Positions 22,580 through 33,020 of a DNA stretch of 64,000 bases are shown piece after piece. The notes below the pieces were generated by a model. That model was given only the letters and a program-made list of their open reading frames with translations, had not been told where the DNA came from and did no database searches. Each line of letters begins with the position of its first letter. Position 1 is the stretch's first letter. The position numbers and the translations under genes are program-made. Origin of the DNA: Deltaproteobacteria bacterium (GTDB taxonomy: Bacteria > Myxococcota > UBA727 > VGSZ01); the NCBI GenBank assembly GCA_016177705.1, contig JACOUT010000002.1:463604-527603 (forward strand), in the 5' to 3' direction.

Positions 22580-24745
22580 TCACGGCGCGGGCAGTTGCCA
22601 CAGCTCGCCTGCCTCGGCGACCCAGACGCGACCACCTGCGTGGGCACCGGCCAGGATCAGATCCTTCGGCCGCGCCGGCCCGAGCACGGTCGCTCCTTGC
22701 ACGGTGCACTCGGCCGGATCGACGGTGAGGCCGTAGAAGGTCGCGCCGAGGCCGCCGGCGGCGAGCAGTTGGTCGTCGCAGGTCCCGACGAGCGCCGTCT
22801 GGAAGGGATCGCGGTCGTCGACGTGCGCGACGTCCACGGCTTCCACGCCGGGGGTGAGGGACAGCACCCGCAGTCGCGGCCCGTAGCCGGCGAGCAGCGC
22901 GCAGCCGGTGCCGACGTACGCGACCTGCGAGCCGATCAGCGAGGTCGTGTAGTACTGGTCCGCCCCCGGCGGATCGTCGAACCCCGCGCCGACCCACGCG
23001 AGCTCGGCGGTCAAGTGGCTTGGCGACGTGAAGTGCGCGAGGCGAACGCCACTCGACAGCAACACCACCAGGTAGTCGCCGATCACGTCGATGGCGCCGA
23101 CCCGCTCCACCTCACCACCGAGGTCACCGGGCGCCGCGTCGAAGGTGACCGGCGCTTCGCAGGTCGGATCGGCGCCGGTCGTCCAGGTGCAGCGCGCCAG
23201 CTCGCGAGCCACGCCGTCGAAGGCGGCGACCCACACCACGTAAGGGGAAACCGGCGTCGCTACCTCGTCGAGCGTCACTGCCAGCTCGTTTTCCGGCTCG
23301 GGCCCGACGGGGTCCACGCCGAAGGGAACGGAGGTACCCTGCGGCGTGAGGGTGCTCACCTGCGTGCGGCGGGCGGTGCCGTTGGCAAACACCACGAGCG
23401 CCTCGTCCGGCTCCTCGCCGATGAGCACGTCGCGCACCGACGCCGCCGCGAAGCTCTCGTCGAGCTCGCCGTTCGAGATGTCGAGGCGGACGAGGCCGTC
23501 GTGCAGGCCGATGAGCGCCTCGGTCGGGTAGACCGGCACCAGCACCCCCGTGGGCACGCGCTCGGGAGGGAGCAGCACCAAGTTCCCCGGCGGCTCCAGG
23601 TTGCCCTGGCAGAAGCCGCCACCACCGGCCCACCGCGCGACGCCGCCGGCGGTGGTGACCGCCCACAGGTCCCCGCCCGGCCCCTTGGCGAAGCGCTGCA
23701 CGTCCTTGATGCGAAAGCCGGGCGCAGGTGGACGCGCGGGCTGGTCGGGGCTCGCCTGCACGCCGAGGTAGCCGTAGTTGCCGTAGTGCACCGCGCAACC
23801 GCCGGGGGTCAGCACCACGCCGTGCGTCTGGTCCCAGCCGGAGAGCTGGAAACCGGCGTCTCGCTCCACCGGCGTCCACGAGGACGGCCCTTCCTCCCAC
23901 GTGCCGAACCACACCTTCTCCGCTGGATTGTTGGCGTTGACCGAGACCAGGACCGGCGTCGCGCCGGCAACGTCGCGGCCGAACGCGAGGTACGCTGGCC
24001 CCCCGGTGTTCGGAAGTACGCCGAGCTGATCGACCACCAGCTCATTCCCCTGGTACGCCGCCTCGAACACTTCACCGCCGCCGACGGCGATCGCCACGCG
24101 ATCCTCGTCGCCGACCCGCTCGAGCCGCGCCTCGGGCCAGGCGACGCCGAGCGGGGTGAAGACGACGGGGGGGCTGACCGTCCCGTCGTCGAGGATCTCG
24201 ACGCGGGCGAGCGTCAGCGTGTCGCCGTCGGGATCCTCGGTGTACGCGACCAGCACGACGATCGGGTCCGCGTCGAGCAGGATGGCGCCGCCGACCCAGG
24301 TCTCGTCCGCGGGGGCGATGAGCATGGTAGCCTCGTGGACGTCCCCGTCGACGGTGACGGCGCATACCGCGTTGTCGCCGGTGCGAATCAGCGTCCCCGA
24401 CGTCGCGCGCATCAACTGCCCGGGCCCGTGCGCGAGCGCGCAGGTGCCAAGCGGCGTCCTGGCGTGGGTGCGGACGTCGATGCGCGCAATCGCGCCCTCG
24501 GAGTCGGCGGCGATCAGCGTGTCCCCTGCCTCGCGCAGCATGGCCACAATGACGCCGAGCCCGCTCGAGAAGTGCTCGAGGTCACCAGCCTCCGTCGTGC
24601 CGGCGCAGGTGTCTCCCTCGCCCTCACCCTCCCCTTCGCCTTCACCTTCGCTCGGCGGATACGGCAGCGAGTCCCAGTTCGGCGGGCACGCGGCCAGCGG
24701 TGCCAGCAGCGCGACGACGAGGAGGGTCCGGGCGGCGCGCACCAT
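22580..24745 (-). CDS. large surface lipoprotein with Gly-Glu linker
   Basis: 721 residues from ATG 24745, which overlaps the stop of the upstream gene. The leader ends in a lipobox LAAC with Cys20. It is followed by PPNWD and a (GE)n linker at about 34-45, then a long beta-rich domain with repeated short strands (for example GGPAYLAFGRDV, ALIGLHDGLVRLDIS, DLWAVTTAGGVARW), suggesting a beta-propeller. About ten cysteines are scattered through it. Such Gly-Glu linkers between lipobox and mature domain are common in Myxococcota surface lipoproteins. No enzyme motif was found; a role in binding or display at the cell surface is inferred. The much longer open frame reaching 27616 is shadow sequence of the mutase gene. 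Confidence 0.75.
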   Translation of the reverse strand: MVRAARTLLVVALLAPLAACPPNWDSLPYPPSEGEGEGEGEGEGDTCAGTTEAGDLEHFSSGLGVIVAMLREAGDTLIAADSEGAIARIDVRTHARTPLGTCALAHGPGQLMRATSGTLIRTGDNAVCAVTVDGDVHEATMLIAPADETWVGGAILLDADPIVVLVAYTEDPDGDTLTLARVEILDDGTVSPPVVFTPLGVAWPEARLERVGDEDRVAIAVGGGEVFEAAYQGNELVVDQLGVLPNTGGPAYLAFGRDVAGATPVLVSVNANNPAEKVWFGTWEEGPSSWTPVERDAGFQLSGWDQTHGVVLTPGGCAVHYGNYGYLGVQASPDQPARPPAPGFRIKDVQRFAKGPGGDLWAVTTAGGVARWAGGGGFCQGNLEPPGNLVLLPPERVPTGVLVPVYPTEALIGLHDGLVRLDISNGELDESFAAASVRDVLIGEEPDEALVVFANGTARRTQVSTLTPQGTSVPFGVDPVGPEPENELAVTLDEVATPVSPYVVWVAAFDGVARELARCTWTTGADPTCEAPVTFDAAPGDLGGEVERVGAIDVIGDYLVVLLSSGVRLAHFTSPSHLTAELAWVGAGFDDPPGADQYYTTSLIGSQVAYVGTGCALLAGYGPRLRVLSLTPGVEAVDVAHVDDRDPFQTALVGTCDDQLLAAGGLGATFYGLTVDPAECTVQGATVLGPARPKDLILAGAHAGGRVWVAEAGELWQLPAP
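24614..24649 (-). repeat. hexanucleotide-type tandem repeat encoding six Gly-Glu units
   Basis: Six consecutive 6-base units encode Gly-Glu dipeptides in the lipoprotein gene just after its lipobox. Third-position bases vary (GGA, GGC, GGT, GGG; GAG, GAA), so selection is on the protein rather than on recent slippage. Length variation between strains would be plausible. Confidence 0.8.
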
Positions 24746-25482
24746 CACTCCTCGGTCACCAGCGCGAACGCCGCGGTGGCGCCGCCGATGATCACGAGCG
24801 CGCCGCCGCTTATGCCGGCGATGAGCGCGCCCGTGTACAGGCCGCGGCTGGCGTCCTCGGCCTGGTGCGCCGTCGTGACGTCGGGCTGCGCCAGCTCCAG
24901 CGCCTCGTTGGCGGCGTCGAATTGCGAGTACGAGGCCCAAAGGAGCAAGCCGCCCGCGGTCGCCGACAGCGCGCCCACGCCGGCGACCGCACCGCCGGCC
25001 CAGGCCCAGAGGTTCGGCTGCTCGACGACACCGAGCGACTGGTCGACCACACCGGCGATGTGCGGCAACAGCGCGGCCGCCGAATCGCCGTGCGCCTCGA
25101 CGGAGACGCGGCTCAGCACCTTGAGCGATGCGCGATCGGTGCGCGTCAGCGTCAAGAGCCAGACGTCGCCGATGTGCCCGACCTGGCCGGCGAGCAATTG
25201 TTCGGCGTCGAGCGCGTCGGCGATCTCGTTGGCGCACGACTCGGTGTCGCAGCCCAAGGCGGCCTTGGCGGCCTCGACGTCGATGATGGCCTTGACGTCG
25301 CCGGCGCCGACGACCTCGAATTGTTCCTGGTGGCGTCGGGCGGACACCAGGAGCTGTTCGGCGATCACTTCGGTGGTGGCAGTGTCGACGTTGGGCGCGC
25401 GCAGCGGCACCAGGTAGACGCGCGGCGCGGCCAGCGCCGACGTCGAGGCCAGCAGTACCAGCAAGGGGGCGAGCGAGCGCAC
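24745..25482 (-). CDS. exported protein with FlgO/TolB-like domain and C-terminal helices
   Basis: 245 residues from GTG 25482, the first start ahead of the signal peptide VRSLAPLLVLLASTSALA. The mature N-terminal domain reads LGCDTESCANEIADALDAEQLLAGQVG, with two close cysteines, and continues WLLTLTRTD. This is the pattern of FlgO/TolB-N-like domains common in myxobacterial envelope proteins. Two hydrophobic helices follow at about 150-175 and 212-240. The stop overlaps the ATG of the large lipoprotein (ATGA-type overlap), so the two form an operon, divergent from the mutase gene. Function unknown. Confidence 0.68.
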   Translation of the reverse strand: MRSLAPLLVLLASTSALAAPRVYLVPLRAPNVDTATTEVIAEQLLVSARRHQEQFEVVGAGDVKAIIDVEAAKAALGCDTESCANEIADALDAEQLLAGQVGHIGDVWLLTLTRTDRASLKVLSRVSVEAHGDSAAALLPHIAGVVDQSLGVVEQPNLWAWAGGAVAGVGALSATAGGLLLWASYSQFDAANEALELAQPDVTTAHQAEDASRGLYTGALIAGISGGALVIIGGATAAFALVTEE

Positions 25483-25582
25483 GGCGGCGTGATAGCGGCG
25501 CGGAGTCGGGATGGGAAGGCTGTGGTCGTGCCGGCGCGCAGCCCGGGTTGCGCACGCGGGCCGGCGCGGGCAACACGGACGC

Positions 25583-27721
<2,139 letters not shown>

Positions 27722-27734
27722 TCGAGGTGTACCG

Positions 27735-28712
27735 GTGAACGTCGATCAGCTCGCGGCCGACGTCGTGCGCGGCGACCGGCGCGCGCTGGCCCGCGCCATC
27801 ACCTTGGTCGAGAGCGCTCGCGAGGACGATCAGCAGGCCGCCGCGCGCTTGCTCGAGCTTGTGTTGCCGAGGACCGGCGGCGCCATGCGCGTCGGCATCT
27901 CGGGCCCACCGGGCGTCGGCAAGTCGACCCTGATCGAGGCGCTCGGGTGTCACCTGGTCGACCGCGGCGAGCGGGTGGCCGTGCTCGCCATCGATCCCTC
28001 GAGCCCCACCACCGGCGGCTCGCTGCTCGGTGACAAGACGCGCATGGAGCGTTTGCAGGCGAGCGAGCGAGCGTTCATTCGGCCCTCGCCGTCGTCGGGC
28101 ATGCTCGGCGGCACCGCGCCGCGCTCGCGCGACGCGCTCTTGCTGTGCGAGGCCGCGGGCTTCAGCGTCGTGCTGGTCGAGACCGTGGGAGTGGGCCAGA
28201 GCGAGATCGCGATCGCCGACCTGGTCGACACCGTGGTGCTGCTGCTGCCGCCCGGCGGCGGCGATGAGCTGCAGGGCCACAAGCGCGGCCTGCTGGAGCG
28301 CACCGACGTCATCGCCGTCAACAAGGCGGACGGCGAGCGAGCCGGGGACGCAGCGCAGACACGCGCCGACTACCAGAGCGCTGCGCGCCTGTTCGCGGCC
28401 AGCGTGCCGGGCTTCGCGGTACCGGTGCTGTGCGTGAGCGCGCTCGACGGCACGGGCGTCACGTCCCTGTGGGACGCCGTGCGTGCCCACAGGCAGGCGC
28501 TCTTCGATGCGGGCCTGCTCGAACAACGACGAGCCGCGCAGGCCGAGCGCGCGCTCTGGCACGCCGTCGAGCAGGCGTTGCTCGCGCAGTTGCGCGCCCA
28601 CGCCGACGTGCAGGCCGCCCTGCCCGCCGCCGTCGACGACGTGCGCGCCGGCAGGACCAGCGCCACCGCCGCCGCACGCGTGCTGCTGTCGCGCCTGTCG
28701 AGCCGAGGGTGA
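27735..28712 (+). CDS. meaB: methylmalonyl-CoA mutase-associated GTPase MeaB
   Basis: 325 residues from GTG 27735, with GAGGTG a few bases upstream. It is a G3E-family P-loop GTPase: Walker A GPPGVGKST (57-65), AIDPSSPTTGGSLLGDK (switch I region), VETVGVGQSE (switch II), and NKAD for guanine specificity. In this family the protein gates adenosylcobalamin loading into the mutase and protects it from inactivation. Position directly after the mutase supports that role. The stop is 4 bases before the GTG of the next gene. Confidence 0.94.
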   Translation: MNVDQLAADVVRGDRRALARAITLVESAREDDQQAAARLLELVLPRTGGAMRVGISGPPGVGKSTLIEALGCHLVDRGERVAVLAIDPSSPTTGGSLLGDKTRMERLQASERAFIRPSPSSGMLGGTAPRSRDALLLCEAAGFSVVLVETVGVGQSEIAIADLVDTVVLLLPPGGGDELQGHKRGLLERTDVIAVNKADGERAGDAAQTRADYQSAARLFAASVPGFAVPVLCVSALDGTGVTSLWDAVRAHRQALFDAGLLEQRRAAQAERALWHAVEQALLAQLRAHADVQAALPAAVDDVRAGRTSATAAARVLLSRLSSRG

Positions 28713-28716
28713 TGCC

Positions 28717-29769
28717 GTGGCGGCAGGGCGGCGCGACAGAGCAGGTGCGCGTCGGCCGGTGCTGCTCGGCGCCGCGTTGGTGGCGGCGCTCGCCGCGTCA
28801 CCCGCCTTCACGGCGCGGGCCGGCGAGGGCGACGACTTCTATCCCTGGGAGCGACACCTGGCCGACTCGCGCGAGGCGCTCAACCGCCGCTACAACCGGG
28901 TCTTCGACGACGCCTTGCGCGACCTGAACCGCGGCCACGCCTGGTCGAGCATGAGCTGCGTCGACGCCGCGCACGCCATGACCGAGCGGCTCTTCTGGAC
29001 CGAGTATCGCTTCCTGTTGCGTGCGCAGCCGCACTTCGGCCTCGACTACGCGCCGCGCACCAACACCGAGGACATCGAGCGGTACCGGCCGCAAAGCCTG
29101 TACCGCTACGTGCCCTGGTGGTGGGTGCCGCTGACCGCGGCGCCCCTCGAGCGCGAGCTCCGCGTCGGCGACGTCGCCTTCAGCACCGACAAGATCGCGC
29201 ACTTCTTCCCGACGGGTTGGCGCTACCTGGTGCGCTACCGTGAGCGCCGCGCCGCCGGCGACGACGACGACACCGCGCTGCGCGCAGCCATCGACCAGAT
29301 CGGCGTCGCGACCGAGCTCGGTGGCTGGGGGCTCGGCATCGACGGCATCTTCTCGTTCGCCGACCTCGAGGCGAACTATCAGGGGCTCGTCTTCTTCCAG
29401 CGCCTGTGTGACCCGGAGCGGCCGGACCTGGTCAAGACCGACGTCGGCTGGGCGCTGCACCGACCATTCGACATCGGTGAATGGGTCAACCCGTGCTGGG
29501 ACGAGAGCTACTACGGCAACGTCTACGTCGAGACGCTGTGGCCGGCCATCGAGCGCGCGCTCTCGGAGAAGTGTCGATTGCTCCTTCGCCCCGACATCGC
29601 GCAACGACGCGCGCGCTACCGAGTGATCGGGTGCGGCAGCCGTTCGGTGCTCATCCTCGCCGAGGCGATCGCGTCGCGGCGGATCCCCGATCCGCAAGCC
29701 CACGACATCGAGACCGTCTGTGCCAAGGGAGATCCGCATGAGCCGCCCGCGCATCGTCTGCCTCGGTGA
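28717..29769 (+). CDS. exported protein of unknown function
   Basis: 350 residues from GTG 28717. A twin-basic N-terminus (GRRDRAGARRP) precedes a hydrophobic stretch (VLLGAALVAALAASPAFTARA), so it is probably exported. The mature part is rich in aromatic residues (Trp, Tyr, Phe) and has motifs such as FYPWERHLADSREALNRRYNRVF, TDKIAHFFPTGWRYL and GIFSFADLEANYQGL. The Lys-Ile-Ala-His-Phe-Phe and Asp-Leu-Glu-Ala-Asn-Tyr-x-Gly elements resemble those of conserved proteins of unknown function. I cannot assign a role. Its last 32 bases overlap the PfkB kinase gene. The run mutase-meaB-this gene-pfkB could be one transcript. Confidence 0.68.
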   Translation: MAAGRRDRAGARRPVLLGAALVAALAASPAFTARAGEGDDFYPWERHLADSREALNRRYNRVFDDALRDLNRGHAWSSMSCVDAAHAMTERLFWTEYRFLLRAQPHFGLDYAPRTNTEDIERYRPQSLYRYVPWWWVPLTAAPLERELRVGDVAFSTDKIAHFFPTGWRYLVRYRERRAAGDDDDTALRAAIDQIGVATELGGWGLGIDGIFSFADLEANYQGLVFFQRLCDPERPDLVKTDVGWALHRPFDIGEWVNPCWDESYYGNVYVETLWPAIERALSEKCRLLLRPDIAQRRARYRVIGCGSRSVLILAEAIASRRIPDPQAHDIETVCAKGDPHEPPAHRLPR

Positions 29770-30688
29770 GGCGTTGATCGACTTCCTGCAAGGACAGGGC
29801 GGCGACACCTTCAAGCGCCAACCTGGTGGCGCGCCGCTCAACGTCGCGTGCGGCGCCGCCAAGCTCGGCGCCCGCGCCGCCATCATCACCATGCTCGGTC
29901 GCGATCTGTTCGGTGACTTCCTCGAGCGCATCATCGTCGAGCACGGCGTCGAGACCTCGGGCGTTCGCCGCACCACGGAGGCGAACACCGCGCTCGCCTT
30001 CGTCGCGCTCGATGCTCGCGGCGAACGCACCTTCAGCTTCTACCGCAAGCCCTGCGCCGATCAGTTACTGCGACCGACCGACCTGGAGGACGTGCTTTTC
30101 GGCGACGACCTCGACGTCTTCCACTTCGGCAGCATCTCGCTCATCACGGAGCCGAGCGCGTCAGCCACTCGAGCCGCGGCGGCGCGCGCTCGCAAGGCGG
30201 GCGCCTGGGTCTCCTACGATCCGAACCTGCGTGAGCCGCTCTGGCCCGACCTCGACACCGCGCGCGTCACCATACTGTCGGCCATGCCCCTCGCCGACGT
30301 GGTCAAGGTGTCCGATGGTGAGCTGCGCTTCCTCACCGGGCTCGACGACGACGCGGGCGCCGCCGCGCTGCTCTCGAAGGGGCCGGCGCTGCTGGTGGTC
30401 ACCCGCGGCGCTCGCGGCTGCTCGATCTATCGCGGCGGGCACGCGCCGGTGCACGTCGACGCGCCCACGGTCAGGGTGGTCGACACCACGGGCGCCGGCG
30501 ACGCGTTCGTAGCGGCGTTTCTGGACGCGCTGGTGCGCTCGGGCGAGGACGAGGTCGCGGCGCTGTCTACCCCCTTGCTCGTCGGCGCGGCCCGCCTCGG
30601 CAACGCGGCCGGCGCGCTCGCCACCACCAGGTACGGCGCCATCCCGGCGCTGCCGACCCGTGAGGAGATCGACGAGCTGCTCGGCTGA
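29738..30688 (+). CDS. PfkB-family sugar kinase (fructokinase-like)
   Basis: 316 residues from ATG 29738, preceded by GGGAGA at 5 bases; this start overlaps the upstream gene. PfkB/ribokinase fold: N-terminal CLGEALIDFL, substrate motif KRQPGGAPLNVACGAAKLG, and near the end DTTGAGDAFVAAFLDAL, with the catalytic Asp in GAGD. The closest resemblance is to fructokinases. A GH32 fructan/sucrose hydrolase lipoprotein and a GPH sugar transporter lie 5-8 kb away, so fructose released by GH32 is a plausible substrate; that is inference. The gene ends 8 bases before the convergent HAD gene stop. Confidence 0.88.
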   Translation: MSRPRIVCLGEALIDFLQGQGGDTFKRQPGGAPLNVACGAAKLGARAAIITMLGRDLFGDFLERIIVEHGVETSGVRRTTEANTALAFVALDARGERTFSFYRKPCADQLLRPTDLEDVLFGDDLDVFHFGSISLITEPSASATRAAAARARKAGAWVSYDPNLREPLWPDLDTARVTILSAMPLADVVKVSDGELRFLTGLDDDAGAAALLSKGPALLVVTRGARGCSIYRGGHAPVHVDAPTVRVVDTTGAGDAFVAAFLDALVRSGEDEVAALSTPLLVGAARLGNAAGALATTRYGAIPALPTREEIDELLG

Positions 30689-30696
30689 CAGGCGCC

Positions 30697-31077
30697 TCAG
30701 AGCTGCTCGACCTTGACCATCTTGTCGACCAGCGCGCCCACGTCGGCCCAGTCGCCGTCGAAGCGGTGCGCCAGGTCGTCGACGTACAGGTGGGCGTAGG
30801 GCTTGCCGAAGATCAGCTCGTGGTGCTTGACGCCGTGGCGCTCGAGCCACCCTCGCGTCACGTCTCCCACCATGGCGATCACCCGCTGCACGTCGCCTTC
30901 ACAGGTGCGCATGCGGCGCGCCGTGTAGATGATGATGTGGTGCCCCTCGTCGTACAGGCGGTTGATAGTCTCGATGGCACCCGGCAGCGGCAGGGCGTTC
31001 TCGTAGTCGCCCTTCTTGTTCTGCAGCGTACAGATGGTGCCGTCCAGGTCGAAGCAGATGCGCTTTCTCTCGACCAT
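30697..31077 (-). CDS. short HAD-superfamily phosphatase, capsule-biosynthesis type
   Basis: 126 residues. HAD motif I is CFDLDGTICT near the N-terminus (both Asp present), motif II is IIIYTARRM (Thr), and the C-terminal YVDDLAHRF resembles motif IV. Length and layout match small HAD enzymes found next to nucleotidyltransferases in capsule or lipid-sugar clusters. The gene starts 10 bases after the upstream nucleotidyltransferase fusion gene ends, so they form an operon and probably act on the same phosphorylated sugar or alcohol. Confidence 0.82.
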   Translation of the reverse strand: MVERKRICFDLDGTICTLQNKKGDYENALPLPGAIETINRLYDEGHHIIIYTARRMRTCEGDVQRVIAMVGDVTRGWLERHGVKHHELIFGKPYAHLYVDDLAHRFDGDWADVGALVDKMVKVEQL

Positions 31078-31087
31078 GGCGACCGCG

Positions 31088-32806
31088 CTACTTGTCGAGC
31101 ACGCGACCCGCGACGCGGTTGAGCGCCTCGGTGGCGATGCAGAAGAACGCCTTCATGCGCTGCGGATGATCCTGGTGCAGCGGCAGCATCGAGTAGAACA
31201 GAATGCTCATGATGAACTCGATCTCGTCGAGGTCGAGCTTGTGACGCTGCGTCATCGTCTCTTTGAGGATCTGACCGATGCGGTAGTGGTCCTCGCTCGC
31301 ATAGATGGTGAGCGTGAACTCGTTGTCGCGGTGGTCGAGGTGGAACAGGTCGTGCGTAATGAAGTCGTACAGGCCCACCGCCGAGTGGTAGAGCTTGGCC
31401 ATGTCGTACTTCATGTCGCCGCCCAGCTTCATGGTGCCGAAGCTCCCGCGCGGATCGACCAGCTTGAAGCTCTGACCGTCGACGTCATAGAGGATGTTCG
31501 AGAAGCACAGGTCGCCATGGATCAGGCACAGATCCTCTTCGCGCGCGATTCGCGGGAACATCACCTCGGCGACCCGCTTGAACAGATCCCGGTACGGCGT
31601 GTAGCTCTGGCCGTTGATCACGACCTTGCCGTAGCTGAACATCTCGCAGAACTCGGTGTTGTTCTTGACGTCGTCGATGCGCTCGAAGGTCTTCTCGAGG
31701 TAGTGGCGGCGGTAGTCGCCCTGCCAATCGTCGGACTCCCACGCCTTCACGGTGCGGAAGCGCTCCATGTAGGTGTCGATGATGTTGCTGAGGATCTTGC
31801 GCCACATCTCGACGCGCAGATTCTCGTACAGGAACAACTCCGACAGCGTCGGCGTCGGCACGTACTCGAGCGTCAAGAAAGGATCGTCGGGGTCGAGATC
31901 ATAGTCGACGACGGTGGGGATGTAGCTGCGCAGCTTCTTGGGCAGCGTGACGAACCAGTTGATCTCGTCGAGGAACTTGGCCTTGTGCTTGCTGCGCTTG
32001 GTGACGGTGTTGCCTTGGATGTCGAGCGAGTTGAACTCGCGCGGCGCCACCAGCATCGACTTCTTCGATGCCTGGTAGGTGTCTTTCGAACCGCAGTCGA
32101 ACCACTTCTCGACGAGGTGGCCGTACACCGGGAAGGCACGCTCGTAGTACTCGAGCGCCGAGCTGATTTGGAACTCATTCTTGATACGGCGGTTGTCCGC
32201 CTTGATGTGGCGCACGCCGTCGAAGAAGCGCCGCGCGTCGTGCAGGTAGTAGATACCGACCAGCGCCTTGTCGGTGTCGACCGCCGTGTCCGGCTTGTCG
32301 ACGTAGCCGACCACCTTGCCGGTTGCGTCGGTGTCAATCAGGCACCAGCGCCAGCTATCGTTGACCGGGCTGTACATGACGAAGGAACGGTCGGTCGGCA
32401 GCTCGAGCTTCTGCTGGAACACGGTGTCGCCGAGCACGACCAACATGCCCGGCGTCTTCACCCACGGTTCCGCGAGCGCGATGGCGCTGGCGACACCGTC
32501 GAGATCTTTCTGCTCGACGAAGCTGATGTCGAGGCCGGGCCGCTCCGAGTAGTAGCGCTTGACGTAGTCGGTGAGGAAGTGGCCGAGGTGGCCGTAGATG
32601 ATGGTGAAGCTGGTGAACCCCTGGCCGAGCAGCTCGTCGAGGATCCAGCTAATGATCGGCTTCTCGCGCAGCGGGATCATCGCCTTGGGGATGCGCGCCG
32701 ACGTCGGCAGCATGCGCGTGCCCAAGCCCGCCGCCGGGATGACCACGTGGGGCTTCTGAGCGGCGGGATCGACCTGCGCCTGCACGAGCTTGCTGGCTGC
32801 GACCAT
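31088..32806 (-). CDS. sugar-phosphate nucleotidyltransferase fused to an APH/choline-kinase-like domain
   Basis: 572 residues from ATG 32806, with GGAGGAG 5 bases upstream. N-terminal domain (about 18-260): nucleotidyltransferase signature VVIPAAGLGTRMLPTS...PKAMIPL, then VVLGDTVF (metal-binding Asp) and GIYYLHDARRFFDGV. C-terminal domain (about 290-560): phosphotransferase with LIHGDLCFSNILYD (His430, Asp432) and LVDPRGSFG, the pattern of aminoglycoside or choline kinases. One chain could phosphorylate a small alcohol or sugar and then activate it as an NDP derivative, as LicA plus LicC do for choline. With the adjacent HAD gene, this is a compact set for making an activated surface-decorating group. 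Substrate unknown. Confidence 0.85.
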   Translation of the reverse strand: MVAASKLVQAQVDPAAQKPHVVIPAAGLGTRMLPTSARIPKAMIPLREKPIISWILDELLGQGFTSFTIIYGHLGHFLTDYVKRYYSERPGLDISFVEQKDLDGVASAIALAEPWVKTPGMLVVLGDTVFQQKLELPTDRSFVMYSPVNDSWRWCLIDTDATGKVVGYVDKPDTAVDTDKALVGIYYLHDARRFFDGVRHIKADNRRIKNEFQISSALEYYERAFPVYGHLVEKWFDCGSKDTYQASKKSMLVAPREFNSLDIQGNTVTKRSKHKAKFLDEINWFVTLPKKLRSYIPTVVDYDLDPDDPFLTLEYVPTPTLSELFLYENLRVEMWRKILSNIIDTYMERFRTVKAWESDDWQGDYRRHYLEKTFERIDDVKNNTEFCEMFSYGKVVINGQSYTPYRDLFKRVAEVMFPRIAREEDLCLIHGDLCFSNILYDVDGQSFKLVDPRGSFGTMKLGGDMKYDMAKLYHSAVGLYDFITHDLFHLDHRDNEFTLTIYASEDHYRIGQILKETMTQRHKLDLDEIEFIMSILFYSMLPLHQDHPQRMKAFFCIATEALNRVAGRVLDK

Positions 32807-33020
32807 CGGCTCCTCCGGGTGCGCGGGCGTCGATGACGGCCCTACACCGGCGTCGACCTTCACCGGGCGTGCCAGCGGCTTCTGGTCGAGCGCGGCGCCC
32901 TCGGCGGTCCGCTCCGCGGGCGACCCGTGTGGCAACCGTGTGAAATGGGAGGGGAGAAACAGGCGCACGTTCGGGTGCTTAGCTGGCCACGCGGATCGCG
33001 ATCTCGCAAGGGGGACTCGC

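Noticed and set aside
31016..32836. 606-codon plus-strand open frame
   Set aside because: Antisense to the nucleotidyltransferase-kinase gene; composition is Val/Leu/Asp/His-rich without family motifs.
32807..33020. The largest gap (about 214 bases), with a small plus-strand frame at 32790-33110
   Set aside because: The frame lacks a ribosome-binding site and continues into GH1 antisense; the gap probably holds the promoter of the nucleotidyltransferase gene, but no convincing boxes were found.
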